Shown here: in pieces, positions 36,344 through 45,083 of the stretch
Position numbering within the stretch: the first letter of the stretch is position 1
Layout: each line of letters opens with the position of its first letter
Assembly: GCF_001673365.1 (NCBI RefSeq)
Contig: NZ_LZLS01000156.1
Location: 155,284-219,283 of the forward strand
Source of the DNA: Mycobacterium asiaticum
Lineage (GTDB): Bacteria > Actinomycetota > Actinomycetes > Mycobacteriales > Mycobacteriaceae
Reading direction: 5' to 3'
Length of the DNA: 64,000 nucleotides
The notes under the pieces: generated by a model
Seen by the model: only the letters and a program-made list of their open reading frames with translations
Told to the model about the DNA's origin: nothing
The model's database searches: none
Program-made: the position numbers and the translations under genes

Positions 36344-37566
36344 CCACCTTTGCGGCTGGCGGACTGACTATCCCGGAGGCACCTGATCTGTCCAGGATGC
36401 GACGGGAAACCGGGGCGCGGCTGCGCGCAGCGATGACCGAGCGGGGCGTGGACGCGCTGGTCCTGCTGGGCAACAACGCCGTGGTGTACGCCACCGGGAC
36501 AAGTTGGCCGCTTGGCGATGCGGGATTGTCCTATGTCGAACGGCCAGTTGCCGTGGTACTGGTCGACGACGAGTGGCCACACCTGTTCCTGCCGTTTCGC
36601 GAAGGGGCATCCCAGGAGTCGGAGTTGCCGGCCGATCATCTGCACGGTCCGGTCTACCTCGAATTCGACGAAGGCGTAGCTGATTTCGCCCGCCTGCTGA
36701 CCGAGCTGGTTCCGGCCGGGTCCACCGTGGCTGTCGACGAATTCACCGGGGCGATGTCGCGGGCACGGAAAGTGTTGTTCCCCAACGGTGTTCCCGTAGA
36801 CGCAACCGCGGTGGTCAGCGCGGCAAAGGTGATCAAAACCCCCGACGAACTGGCCTGCATACGCACTGCGGTCCGAATCACCGATGAGGCGATGGTCGAA
36901 GTGCACCGGTCGCTGGCCCCCGGGATCCGCCAAACCGACCTCTCGGCAAGGTTTCTGCGCCGTGCCTTCGAACTGGGCGCGATGGCGAGCATGTTGGAAC
37001 CGATCTGGCAGGTGATGCCGCCCAGCAAGGCCGACGGCGTGTGGACCACACACGGAGACCTCGCCCTTCCCCTGCTGAGTACCGAACGTGAACTCGGTAG
37101 AGGTGATGTGCTGTGGACCGACGTCAGCATCACCTATCAGGGCTATTGTTCGGACTTCGGGCGGACCTGGATCGTCGGGCAGGATCCTTCGCCGCGCCAG
37201 CAGGCCCAGTTCCACAAGTGGCGTTCGATTATGGACGCCGTGCTGGAGGTGGCCCGCGCCGGCGCGACCGCAGCCGACCTGGGCCGGGCCGCCATCGCGG
37301 CAAACGGCGGCACCCGGCCGTGGCTGCCGCACTTCTACCTGGGCCACGGCATCGGCGTCAACGCCGCCGAAATGCCAATGATTGGAACCGATCTCGGCAA
37401 CGAGTTCGATGAGGGCTTTGTGCTGCAACCGGGCATGGTGCTGGTGTTGGAACCCGTTGTGTGGGAAGACGGTACGGGCGGCTACCGCAGTGAAGAGGTG
37501 CTGGTGATCACCGAGGAAGGTTCGACTCGATTGACCGACTACCCCTATGACCCCTATGTCGACTGA
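36340..37566 (+). CDS. M24-family metallopeptidase (Xaa-Pro peptidase/creatinase fold)
   Basis: 408 aa. The N-terminal creatinase domain (about 30-165) precedes the pita-bread catalytic domain with all five metal ligands: Asp261, Asp272, His336, Glu371 and Glu385. It therefore looks competent to bind two metal ions. Substrates in this fold include Xaa-Pro peptides, creatine and other amides. In a degradation operon an amide or C-N bond cleavage is possible. The following gene encodes a paralogue lacking the ligands and overlaps it by 20 bp. Confidence 0.87.
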   Translation: MTTFAAGGLTIPEAPDLSRMRRETGARLRAAMTERGVDALVLLGNNAVVYATGTSWPLGDAGLSYVERPVAVVLVDDEWPHLFLPFREGASQESELPADHLHGPVYLEFDEGVADFARLLTELVPAGSTVAVDEFTGAMSRARKVLFPNGVPVDATAVVSAAKVIKTPDELACIRTAVRITDEAMVEVHRSLAPGIRQTDLSARFLRRAFELGAMASMLEPIWQVMPPSKADGVWTTHGDLALPLLSTERELGRGDVLWTDVSITYQGYCSDFGRTWIVGQDPSPRQQAQFHKWRSIMDAVLEVARAGATAADLGRAAIAANGGTRPWLPHFYLGHGIGVNAAEMPMIGTDLGNEFDEGFVLQPGMVLVLEPVVWEDGTGGYRSEEVLVITEEGSTRLTDYPYDPYVD

Positions 37567-38674
37567 AGTCCTGCCCGACGAAAAGGCGCTGCGCTGCGGT
37601 CGGCGCGAGCGCGCGCTGGCACAGATGGCCGAGCACGACCTTGACGTTCTCGTCTTGGGTCGACAGGCCAACGTCCGGTATGTCACTGGGGCACCGCAAC
37701 TCTGGGTGGCCGGGACGCGCCCGTTTGGTCCCACCTGTGTGCTGGTGCGCTCGACCGGTGCCGTCCACCTGCTCAGTACCTGGGATGAGGGGGTGCCTGA
37801 GGACATTCCCCACGAGAACCTGTACGGGATCTCGTGGAATCCGGTCAACACCATCGCGGCGCTGAAGCGCATCGAGGGTGCGGCTACCGCCAGGCGGGTC
37901 GGAACCGACGCGTTGTCACCCGTTTTCGCCCAACTGTTGCCGACCGCGTTCCCGAACGCCGAATTGGTCGACGGGGAACTCGCTATGCGGGCTGCCCGCA
38001 GGATCAAGACGAACGACGAAATCGACGCGCTGCGGGAGTCGATCGCGGTGGCCGAGTCAGGCTTAACCGCGGCGGTTTCGGAATTGCGGGTGGGGGTGAG
38101 CGAACAGGAACTGGCCGGAGTGCTGCTCGAAGCGCTCGCCGCCGGCGGGGTGAGCACGCCGGCGAATCAGGATGTGGCGTGGGTAACCTCGCGCGAGCAC
38201 CCGTGGCGTCGCCCGCGCGGAGACGGACGTGTTCAGGCCGGGGACCTGGTGGCGCTGTCTTCTGGAGTGGTGGCCGGTGGGTATACCGGGGAGGTGGGTC
38301 GTACCTGGCCAGTGGGAGACGCTCCTGGGGCTGCCGCGCTCTTTGATCGCTGGGATCGGTTGTGGGCGAACCTGATTGCGGTGTGTCGTGCAGGGGCCGG
38401 GGCGGCAGAACTGCTCGCCGCCTACGACGCGTCGGGAGAACCGGCGCCGCCGATGCCGGTGGCCCGCGGGTTGGGCATGGGCTTCGACCCACCGGTCGTC
38501 TCCGCCCGCCTACCGGAAACTGCCCGGGCGGAGCGACTGAATCCGGGTATGGTTCTTGCCGTTACGGGTTACGTCTGGGAACCTGGGGTCGGCGCGGTGT
38601 TCGGTCGCGAAGCGGTGTTGATCACCGCCGACGGGCCCGAAGTGCTGACCACCAGTCCCGCCTGGCGGGGCTAG
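37547..38674 (+). CDS. Metal-site-less M24 paralogue (predicted pseudoenzyme)
   Basis: 375 aa. It aligns with the preceding protein throughout the catalytic domain (GDLVALSSGVVAGGY; GRTWPVG; NPGMVLAV), but the five metal positions read Ser238, Glu249, Leu309, Thr340 and Arg354. Counting is from ATG 37547; an alternative ATG is 37556. The frame is open and the fold landmarks remain, so this is not simple decay. It may be a structural partner of the active-looking neighbour. The start lies inside the upstream gene, implying coupled translation and roughly equal amounts. Confidence 0.83.
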   Translation: MTPMSTEVLPDEKALRCGRRERALAQMAEHDLDVLVLGRQANVRYVTGAPQLWVAGTRPFGPTCVLVRSTGAVHLLSTWDEGVPEDIPHENLYGISWNPVNTIAALKRIEGAATARRVGTDALSPVFAQLLPTAFPNAELVDGELAMRAARRIKTNDEIDALRESIAVAESGLTAAVSELRVGVSEQELAGVLLEALAAGGVSTPANQDVAWVTSREHPWRRPRGDGRVQAGDLVALSSGVVAGGYTGEVGRTWPVGDAPGAAALFDRWDRLWANLIAVCRAGAGAAELLAAYDASGEPAPPMPVARGLGMGFDPPVVSARLPETARAERLNPGMVLAVTGYVWEPGVGAVFGREAVLITADGPEVLTTSPAWRG

Positions 38675-38678
38675 TCCA

Positions 38679-41051
38679 TTGGCGGCGCAACCACCGCTGT
38701 CCGGTTTCACCGTGGTCGATCTGTCCAGCGGTATCGCGGGCGCCTACTGCACTAAGTTGCTTGCCGACGGCGGAGCGCACGTCGTCAAAATTGAATCGCC
38801 CGAGGGTGATTCGTTGCGGACGTGGTCGGCGTCGGGCTCGGCCGTGGGGGAGGACGGCGCGCTGTTCGTCTTTCTGGGCGGGTCTAAACACAGCGTGGTC
38901 GCCGACCCGGCCAGCGATGACGACCTCGAGTTGGTCGAGCGACTGCTGGGCGCCGCCGATGCGGTGGTTTGGTCGGCGGGATCAGCGGTGGCCGAGGTCT
39001 TTTCACCCGAGGTGGTGCACGCTCGCCATCCGCACTTGATCGTCACATCGATCACCCCGTTCGGCCGGCATGGGCCATGGCGTGATCGGGCGGCGACCGA
39101 GTTCACCTTGCAGGCCTGGTCCGGTGGAATTATCGGGCTGGGCCGCGGGGTGGCCGATCGGGCGCCCGTCTTCGTCGGCGGGCAGGTCGGCGAGTACCTG
39201 GCCGGTGCCTACGCCAGCGCCGCGACCTTGGCCGCACGGTACCGCGGCGGTGGAGAACTCATCGACCTGTCGATGCTGGAGACCCAGATCCTCGGGCTCA
39301 CTTACTATCCGGTGACGTACTTCGAGATGCTCGGCCGGCCGTGGCGCGACGCGCGCCGGCCGACCGTCCCGGGCGTGGCCGCGGCACGTGACGGTCTGGT
39401 GGACCTCGGGTGCGGCACCGCGCAACAGTGGTTCGATATGTGCGCAATGGTCGGGCACCCGGAGTGGATCGACGAAAACTCGCCGCTATCGATCACCGAA
39501 CTGGCAAACGTCTATGCCGATCAGATCTATGAATGGGTGAGCAACCAGCCTGCCGACGAGATCCGGGAGTTGGCCACTGCCTTCCGGATACCGAACGCGC
39601 CGGTGGCCAACGGCGCCAATGTCACTGACCTGGAACACTTCCGGGACCGGGGCTCGTTCATGCGCAATCCCCGCGACGGGTTCCAGCAGCCGGGCCACCC
39701 CTATCGGATGCGGCCGGCGCAGTTACGCGCGCCAGGAGTCGCACCCCGACTCGGAGAGCACACCGCGCAGTACCGAGCCACCGCACCGGCCCCGCGTCGC
39801 GCACCGCAGTCCCGGGAAAACAAGCTGCCGCTCAACGGGATTCGGGTGCTGGATCTGACGACATTCTGGGCTGGGCCATGTTGCACGCACTTTCTGGCCA
39901 TGCTGGGCGCCGAGGTGATTCACGTGGAGTCGACCCGGCGGCCGGACGGCACCCGGATGATTGCCGGCATCCCGGCCACCGAGGACCAATGGTGGGAAAA
40001 GTCGCCGATCTTCGCGGCCCTGAACACGAACAAAAAGGGCATCACGCTGGACCTGCAGAGTGCACGGGGCAGGGAAGTGCTGCACCGGCTCATCGTGAGC
40101 TGCGACGTGATTGCGGAGAACTTCACGCCCCGCGTGCTCGATCAGATTGGCCTGGATTTCGAAGCGGTGCAAGCGCTTCGGTCCGATGCCGTCATGCTGC
40201 GGATGCCCGGCTTCGGGCTGGACGGGCCGTGGCGGGACAACCCGGCGTTTGCGTACGTCATCGAGTCCGCGTCGGGGGTGAGTTGGCTGACCGGCTATCC
40301 GGACCGCACGCCGTTCGAGCCGTACTCAGTCGGCGACCCCAACGCAGGCGTGCACGCGCTCAACGCGCTGCTGCTGGCCCTGGAACACCGCCGCCGCACC
40401 GGGCAAGGCGTGCTGGTGGAGGCGGCCATGGTGGACGCGGCCCTCAACATCGCTGCCGAACAGCTCATCGAGTACTCGGCGTACGGTGCCCTGCTGGAAC
40501 GAGCCGGCAATCGCGGTCCGGCGGCCGTCCCGCAAAACCTTTACCGCACTGTCGAAATCGACGAGTTCGGTCGCCTCGACTGCTGGGTCGCGATTGCGGT
40601 GGCCACCGACGACCAGTGGAGTCGGCTGTGCACCGCGCTTTCATGGCCTGCCGAACCGGCCTTGGCGACCGCGACCGGTCGGCGTACGCACGAAGATCGC
40701 ATCGATGAGCGGCTGGCACGGTGGTGTGCGCAGCGGACCGGTGATGAGATCGTCGCCACCTTGTGGGATGCCGGTGTGCCGGTGGCCAAGGTCATGCAGC
40801 CCCACCGGCAGACCGAATTGGCCCAGCTGAGCGCGCGCGGCTTCTTCGAACTCGTCGATCATCCGGTGTGTGGCTCGGCACGGCTCAGCACCGTGCCAAT
40901 GCGGTTGTCCGGCGGCCCGTGCCGGTTTCACACTGCGCCCGCCCCGATGCTGGGGCAACACAACCATGAGGTGCTGACCGCGTTGGGACTGAGCGATGCC
41001 GAGATCGCCGACCTGGAAGACGACGGCGTGATCGGCCGAGTGCCGAGATGA
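38679..41051 (+). CDS. Tandem-domain family III CoA-transferase (CaiB/BaiF)
   Basis: 790 aa, TTG start. Two complete CaiB/BaiF domains are fused: residues ~8-360 and ~384-785. Each starts with the domain signature (LSGFTVVDLSSGIAG; LNGIRVLDLTTFWAGP). In family III enzymes a catalytic Asp forms the acyl-anhydride. At that position domain 2 has Asp586 (EAAMVDAALN), while domain 1 has Glu201 (DLSMLETQ). The enzyme would activate the pathway acid as a CoA thioester. Native family III enzymes are interlocked homodimers, so the fusion may act as an internal heterodimer. It is the last gene of the operon from 33053. Confidence 0.87.
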   Translation: MAAQPPLSGFTVVDLSSGIAGAYCTKLLADGGAHVVKIESPEGDSLRTWSASGSAVGEDGALFVFLGGSKHSVVADPASDDDLELVERLLGAADAVVWSAGSAVAEVFSPEVVHARHPHLIVTSITPFGRHGPWRDRAATEFTLQAWSGGIIGLGRGVADRAPVFVGGQVGEYLAGAYASAATLAARYRGGGELIDLSMLETQILGLTYYPVTYFEMLGRPWRDARRPTVPGVAAARDGLVDLGCGTAQQWFDMCAMVGHPEWIDENSPLSITELANVYADQIYEWVSNQPADEIRELATAFRIPNAPVANGANVTDLEHFRDRGSFMRNPRDGFQQPGHPYRMRPAQLRAPGVAPRLGEHTAQYRATAPAPRRAPQSRENKLPLNGIRVLDLTTFWAGPCCTHFLAMLGAEVIHVESTRRPDGTRMIAGIPATEDQWWEKSPIFAALNTNKKGITLDLQSARGREVLHRLIVSCDVIAENFTPRVLDQIGLDFEAVQALRSDAVMLRMPGFGLDGPWRDNPAFAYVIESASGVSWLTGYPDRTPFEPYSVGDPNAGVHALNALLLALEHRRRTGQGVLVEAAMVDAALNIAAEQLIEYSAYGALLERAGNRGPAAVPQNLYRTVEIDEFGRLDCWVAIAVATDDQWSRLCTALSWPAEPALATATGRRTHEDRIDERLARWCAQRTGDEIVATLWDAGVPVAKVMQPHRQTELAQLSARGFFELVDHPVCGSARLSTVPMRLSGGPCRFHTAPAPMLGQHNHEVLTALGLSDAEIADLEDDGVIGRVPR

Positions 41052-41091
41052 AATCGCCTCGAGCGCAATCGTTCTCGCCTCTCGCGCAACC

Positions 41092-41937
41092 CTAGTGGCG
41101 CCAGCCTTCGGCGGCTTGGTCGTCGAAGGTGCGGTCGATGCGTTCGAAGCGGCGCCGCACCGATGCGCGGGCCGCCTCGTGCGGAAGCACGTAGAGCCGG
41201 TTGGCCAGAATCGCGTCGACCGTCAGCCGGGCGAGGTCGCCGACACCAAGCGTGTCGTCCTGCTGGGGCAGCGTGCCGAACGAACCCGTCACCTGCGGTG
41301 CCGACGCCAGGCCGTAGTCCGCGCCGCGGATGCGTTCGGAGTTGGACACCAGCTTGGTTTCCACCACCATCGGGCACAGCACCGAGACCCCGATGCCGTT
41401 GCTCTTGAGTTCACGCGACAGCGTCTCCGCCAGGGCGACGACGCCGTACTTCGCCACGCCATATGCGCCGAGCCCGGCGTTGGGTACCAGGCCCGCGAAG
41501 GACGCGGTGAATGCGATGTGGCTGCCGCTGCCCTGTTCGATCAACCTCGGCAGAAATGCCTCGACAGCGTGGATGTTGCCCCACAGGTCGATGTCTATTA
41601 CCCAGCGCCAGTCCTCGTGGGTCATCTCCGCGATCGGACCGGCTACCACAATGCCGGCGTTGCTGAACAGGACATCGACGTTGCCGAGCAGTCCAAAGGC
41701 CTCGTCGGCCAGGTTGACAACCTCTTCGAGGTGCCGGACGTCGCACAGCACTCCGTGCGCTTCGAAGCCCTCGTTTTGCAAGTGCATCACGGCCTGTTCC
41801 AAGCCTGGCCCGTCGACGTCGGCAAGCACCAGTCGGGCCCCTCGGCGGGCCAGTTCGGCCGCCGTGGCCAACCCGATTCCGCTCGCGCCGCCGGTGATGA
41901 CCGCACCGCGGCCTGAGAAACTAGAAATTCCGTCCAT
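41092..41937 (-). CDS. SDR family oxidoreductase
   Basis: 281 aa. ITGGASGIGLATA cofactor loop, LADVDG (acidic, NAD-type), SNAGIVV, and YxxxK as YGVAK after TASFAG. The C-terminal extension (about 235-281) is rich in Arg and carries a second helical region. It converges on the CoA-transferase with a 40-bp gap and lies 12 bp downstream of the mycofactocin-type SDR, in whose transcript it probably sits. Confidence 0.86.
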   Translation of the reverse strand: MDGISSFSGRGAVITGGASGIGLATAAELARRGARLVLADVDGPGLEQAVMHLQNEGFEAHGVLCDVRHLEEVVNLADEAFGLLGNVDVLFSNAGIVVAGPIAEMTHEDWRWVIDIDLWGNIHAVEAFLPRLIEQGSGSHIAFTASFAGLVPNAGLGAYGVAKYGVVALAETLSRELKSNGIGVSVLCPMVVETKLVSNSERIRGADYGLASAPQVTGSFGTLPQQDDTLGVGDLARLTVDAILANRLYVLPHEAARASVRRRFERIDRTFDDQAAEGWRH

Positions 41938-41949
41938 ACTGACGAAACC

Positions 41950-42789
41950 CTATTTGAGGCAGCTCCCCGCGTCGACGGGCAGGGTGACCCCGGTGATGTA
42001 GCGGGCCTCGTCGGAGGCGAGGAACAGCACCGCATTGCTGATGTCCTGTGCGTCCACCCACGGAACCGGGAGCGTGTGGAACATCTGACAGATCGGCGCC
42101 ATGTCGTCGGGGCCCGGGTTCTCCAGGTCCGGCCGAAACAGCTTCCACGTGCCCTCGTTCATGATCATGCCGGTGCTTACGTGCGTGGGATGCACCGAAT
42201 TGACCCGAATCATCTTCTGCCCCAACTCGACTGCGAACGAGCGCATCAGCCCGACGACACCGTGTTTGGCCGCGACGTAGTTGCCGCAATGCGGATATGC
42301 CTTCATTCCGCCGACCGAACTCGTCAAGATGATCGATCCGCCCCTGCCGCCGGCAAGTATGTGCGGCACACCGGCTTTCACCGTCTTCCACACCCCGGAG
42401 AGGTTGACGTCGATCATCTCTTGCCAGTCGTGTTCGCTGCATTTATCCAAGGTGTCGCCGCCGTTGCCGATGCCGGCGTTGGCGACGATGATGTCCAACC
42501 GGCCCAGCTGCTCGACCCCGGCGTCGACCGCGGCCTTCAGCCCGTCGTAGTCACGAACGTCGACCTCGGCGGTGAAGATTTGCCGATTGTGGCTCTTGAC
42601 CAGATCCGCGGTCTCGGCCAGGTCCTCGGGGGTGGCCGCCGGGATTGGGCTGGTCTTCACGACTCGCTTGCAGACATCGACGGCGATGATGTCGGCACCT
42701 TCCTGCGCCAATCGCACCGCATGGCTGCGGCCCTGACCAAGCGCCGCCCCGGTGACGAAAGCGACCTTCCCTTCAACGCGTCCAGTCAT
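41950..42789 (-). CDS. Mycofactocin-type SDR dehydrogenase
   Basis: 279 aa. The N-terminus GKVAFVTGAALGQGRSHAV followed by GADIIAVDVC, with an insertion of about 15 residues after strand 2 (PIPAATPEDLAETADLV), is the hallmark of the SDR subfamily that keeps NAD bound and passes electrons to mycofactocin. YxxxK is YVAAK. Such enzymes oxidise alcohols of terpenes, carveol or sterol-type substrates. ATG 42789 has AGAAGGGA just before it. It lies 20 bp after the P450 gene, in the same direction, so P450 hydroxylation followed by alcohol oxidation is a natural pairing. Confidence 0.87.
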   Translation of the reverse strand: MTGRVEGKVAFVTGAALGQGRSHAVRLAQEGADIIAVDVCKRVVKTSPIPAATPEDLAETADLVKSHNRQIFTAEVDVRDYDGLKAAVDAGVEQLGRLDIIVANAGIGNGGDTLDKCSEHDWQEMIDVNLSGVWKTVKAGVPHILAGGRGGSIILTSSVGGMKAYPHCGNYVAAKHGVVGLMRSFAVELGQKMIRVNSVHPTHVSTGMIMNEGTWKLFRPDLENPGPDDMAPICQMFHTLPVPWVDAQDISNAVLFLASDEARYITGVTLPVDAGSCLK

Positions 42790-42809
42790 GATTTCCCTTC
42801 TCAGACAGC

Positions 42810-44012
42810 TCAGCCGACAACAGCCGGCATAAATTCCCAACCCCGGACGGTGGATGTCGGGGAAAGCTTGGCGTCGGTAAGGTCGACGTCCCATTCGGGG
42901 AAGCGCTTCAGAATCTCTTCCAGCGCGATCCGCCCCTCGAGTCGAGCGAGCGCGGACCCCAGACAGTAGTGAGTGCCCACGCTGAACGTCAGATGCTGAC
43001 GTATCTCGCGGCGGATATCGAAAACGTCTCCGTCCGGCGGGAATTGGCGATGGTCGCGGTTGGCCGCGCCGATCAGCATCATCATCACGCTGCCCTCGGG
43101 CACCTGCTGTCCGTAGTACTCCACGTCCCGCGTGACGTAGCGGGCCACGTGCGGAGCGGGGGGCTCGAAGCGCAGCAATTCCTCGATGGCGGCCGGTATC
43201 AGTGCCGGATTCTCGACAAGCGCACGGCGTTGTTCCGGATGCTCGGCGAGCACCTTGCCCGCCCAGCCGATCAGCCGGGTGGTCGTCTCGTTGCCGGCGC
43301 CGGACACCACGGTGATGTACGTCAGCAGTTCGTCGCGGCGCATCCGTCGGACTACGCCGTTCTCGTCCTCGAATTCGGCGTTGAGCAGTTCGGTCGTCAG
43401 GTCGTCGGAGGGGTGCTTGGCTCGCCAGTCGATGTACTGCCCGAAGAACTCGCCGCTGAGCATGGCTTCGGCCGAGAACTCCATCGGCTTGCCGGCCTCG
43501 GTGCGCATCTGCGCATTGGCGAAATCGCGTGCGGCTTCCTGATCTTCCTCAGGCACGCCCAGCAGCATGCCGATAACCCGCATCGGCATCTGCGCTCCGA
43601 GGTCGCCGACGAAGTCGAAGCGGCCGGTGCCGATCAGCGGATCCAAACTGCGCGCGCAGAATTCGCGGATCTTGGGTTCCAAGTCGTTGATCTTGCGCGG
43701 AGTGAACATGCGGGACAACAACTTGCGGTGGATGTCGTGGACGGGCGGGTCCTCGAAGATCAGCACGCCCGGCGGCATCTCGATGTTGGCCCGGATCAGC
43801 TCGAGGATTGCGCCCCTGGCGGAGCTGAAGGTCTGGTAGTCGACGATCGCGTTGTTGACGTCAGCGAACCGGCTCAGCGCGTAGAAATCGTGCTGCTCGT
43901 TGTAGTAGAGCGGAGCCTCTTCGCGGAGCCGCCGAAACATGGGATACGGGTCGGCGTTGAGTTCGATGTCATACGGGTCGAAATAGACGTCGTTGGCTGC
44001 GCTGATTGTCAC
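42810..44012 (-). CDS. Cytochrome P450
   Basis: 400 aa from GTG 44012, chosen because GAGAGGG lies about nine bases upstream; an in-frame ATG at 44060 would add 16 residues. I-helix GAGNETTTRLIG, ExxR in EELLR, haem motif FSVGTHYC (Phe at the first position and no Gly before Cys). No ferredoxin gene is adjacent, unlike the other P450s in this window. First gene of a P450-SDR-SDR operon. A GAGAAT palindrome lies 140 bp before the start. Confidence 0.9.
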   Translation of the reverse strand: MTISAANDVYFDPYDIELNADPYPMFRRLREEAPLYYNEQHDFYALSRFADVNNAIVDYQTFSSARGAILELIRANIEMPPGVLIFEDPPVHDIHRKLLSRMFTPRKINDLEPKIREFCARSLDPLIGTGRFDFVGDLGAQMPMRVIGMLLGVPEEDQEAARDFANAQMRTEAGKPMEFSAEAMLSGEFFGQYIDWRAKHPSDDLTTELLNAEFEDENGVVRRMRRDELLTYITVVSGAGNETTTRLIGWAGKVLAEHPEQRRALVENPALIPAAIEELLRFEPPAPHVARYVTRDVEYYGQQVPEGSVMMMLIGAANRDHRQFPPDGDVFDIRREIRQHLTFSVGTHYCLGSALARLEGRIALEEILKRFPEWDVDLTDAKLSPTSTVRGWEFMPAVVG

Positions 44013-44151
44013 GGGTAATTGCCCTCTCGCCGGTAACGCGCCGTCCCGATTCCGAGGCATGCGCGATCATGCCGCCTGTAGAACTCTGTCATCACCCACC
44101 AACGAGTGTCAACGTGGAATCCATTTTGGCTATTTACGGTTCTTAGTATCA

Positions 44152-44166
44152 GAGAATAGCGTTCTC
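44152..44166. promoter_or_regulatory. GAGAAT-N3-ATTCTC-type operator (site 1)
   Basis: GAGAAT-AGC-GTTCTC: 11 of 12 positions fit the palindrome. It lies between the TetR gene 3' end and the start of the divergent-facing P450 operon (42810-44012, minus strand), so it would control the P450. Confidence 0.6.
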
Positions 44167-44218
44167 ATCACTGAAACGGAGTGCGATAATCGCTCGTCGC
44201 GAATTTCACTGACCGGAG

Positions 44219-44938
44219 CTATTCGCCCGCGAATCCCCGTGAGCAGAAGTCCCACGCTTCGTCGGCGCTGATCGGGTGCATCGTCGCGTCGTCGGACCCG
44301 CCGCTGGATTGCGCGATGAACATCACCGTCTGCATAGTCATGGCTGCGATCCGCTTGGGATTGACGTCCTCGCGCAACTTGCCGGCGGCGCCAGCGGCCT
44401 CCATCAACTCGGTCAGCAACGCTAACAGCGGTGCAGTAGCGATCTTGACCTCGGCCGGATGCGTTACTAGCAAACGTGGGGCGAAGTCAGTGAAGAGCGG
44501 GCGTTTGGCAGTCGGGTCGGGGCGGGACGCCTCGTACAACAGCTCCACGGCAACCTTGAGCCGCTCGAGCGGATCGCTGTGACTCTCCGTAGCGGCGCGG
44601 ATCTGATCGGCGGACCGGCTCAGCGCGTCCTCGAACAGGGCGAGCAACAGCTCGTGCTTGCCGTCGAACTGCAGATAGAAGCTGCGCAGCGATTGCCGGG
44701 ACCGGTCAACGACTTCCTGGACGGTAAAGTCCGTACTGCCCTTCTCGATGATGATGGCCTGCGCCGCATCCAGGAAACGCTGGACACGCTGCGCCGCACG
44801 AAGTTTCGCGGTCTTGATGGATCGTTCGACGGCCCGTTGTTTCCAGGCTGGCTCTTCGCCCGGGCTGGTCACGGGCTGCTCAGCGGATTGCCGCGAGGAG
44901 AGAACATGGTTGGACTGTACCGGAGAACGTCGTGCCAT
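44219..44938 (-). CDS. TetR-family regulator, candidate master regulator of the 41-64 kb locus
   Basis: 239 aa. A long N-terminal arm (about 40 residues, basic and Gln/Ser-rich) precedes the HTH domain (RVQRFLDAAQAIIIEKGSTDFTVQEVVDRS, then SLRSFYLQFDGKHELLLALF, quoted in two parts). The C-terminal domain is of unknown specificity. The gene is flanked by two GAGAAT palindromes, site 1 downstream before the P450 and the perfect site 2 upstream in its own promoter. Autoregulation is therefore likely. It is divergent from an acyl-CoA dehydrogenase gene. Confidence 0.87.
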   Translation of the reverse strand: MARRSPVQSNHVLSSRQSAEQPVTSPGEEPAWKQRAVERSIKTAKLRAAQRVQRFLDAAQAIIIEKGSTDFTVQEVVDRSRQSLRSFYLQFDGKHELLLALFEDALSRSADQIRAATESHSDPLERLKVAVELLYEASRPDPTAKRPLFTDFAPRLLVTHPAEVKIATAPLLALLTELMEAAGAAGKLREDVNPKRIAAMTMQTVMFIAQSSGGSDDATMHPISADEAWDFCSRGFAGE

Positions 44939-44994
44939 CGCTGCGCTCGACCTCCTCAGGGACGATGTCTTAGAGATTGTAACTTCCTCACGGC

Positions 44995-45009
44995 GAGAAT
45001 ACTATTCTC
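44995..45009. promoter_or_regulatory. GAGAAT-N3-ATTCTC operator (site 2, perfect)
   Basis: GAGAAT-ACT-ATTCTC, perfect 6-bp arms. It lies between the divergent TetR (44938) and acyl-CoA dehydrogenase (45084) starts. It overlaps a possible -10 (TACTAT, 45000) placed 17 bp after a possible -35 (TTGTAA, 44977), which would fit repression of the acyl-CoA dehydrogenase. The promoter elements are inferred. Confidence 0.75.
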
Positions 45010-45083
45010 CTAGACATGTGTTTGGGAAGAACATCCGCGAGAGCGCAGTCCCGCCGAGCGCTTTGGGGCCGCAAGGAGATTGT

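Noticed and set aside
44748..45083. Upstream in-frame extension of the acyl-CoA dehydrogenase
   Set aside because: It runs through the perfect operator and antisense to the TetR gene; GTG 45084 has a strong ribosome site and the family N-terminus.
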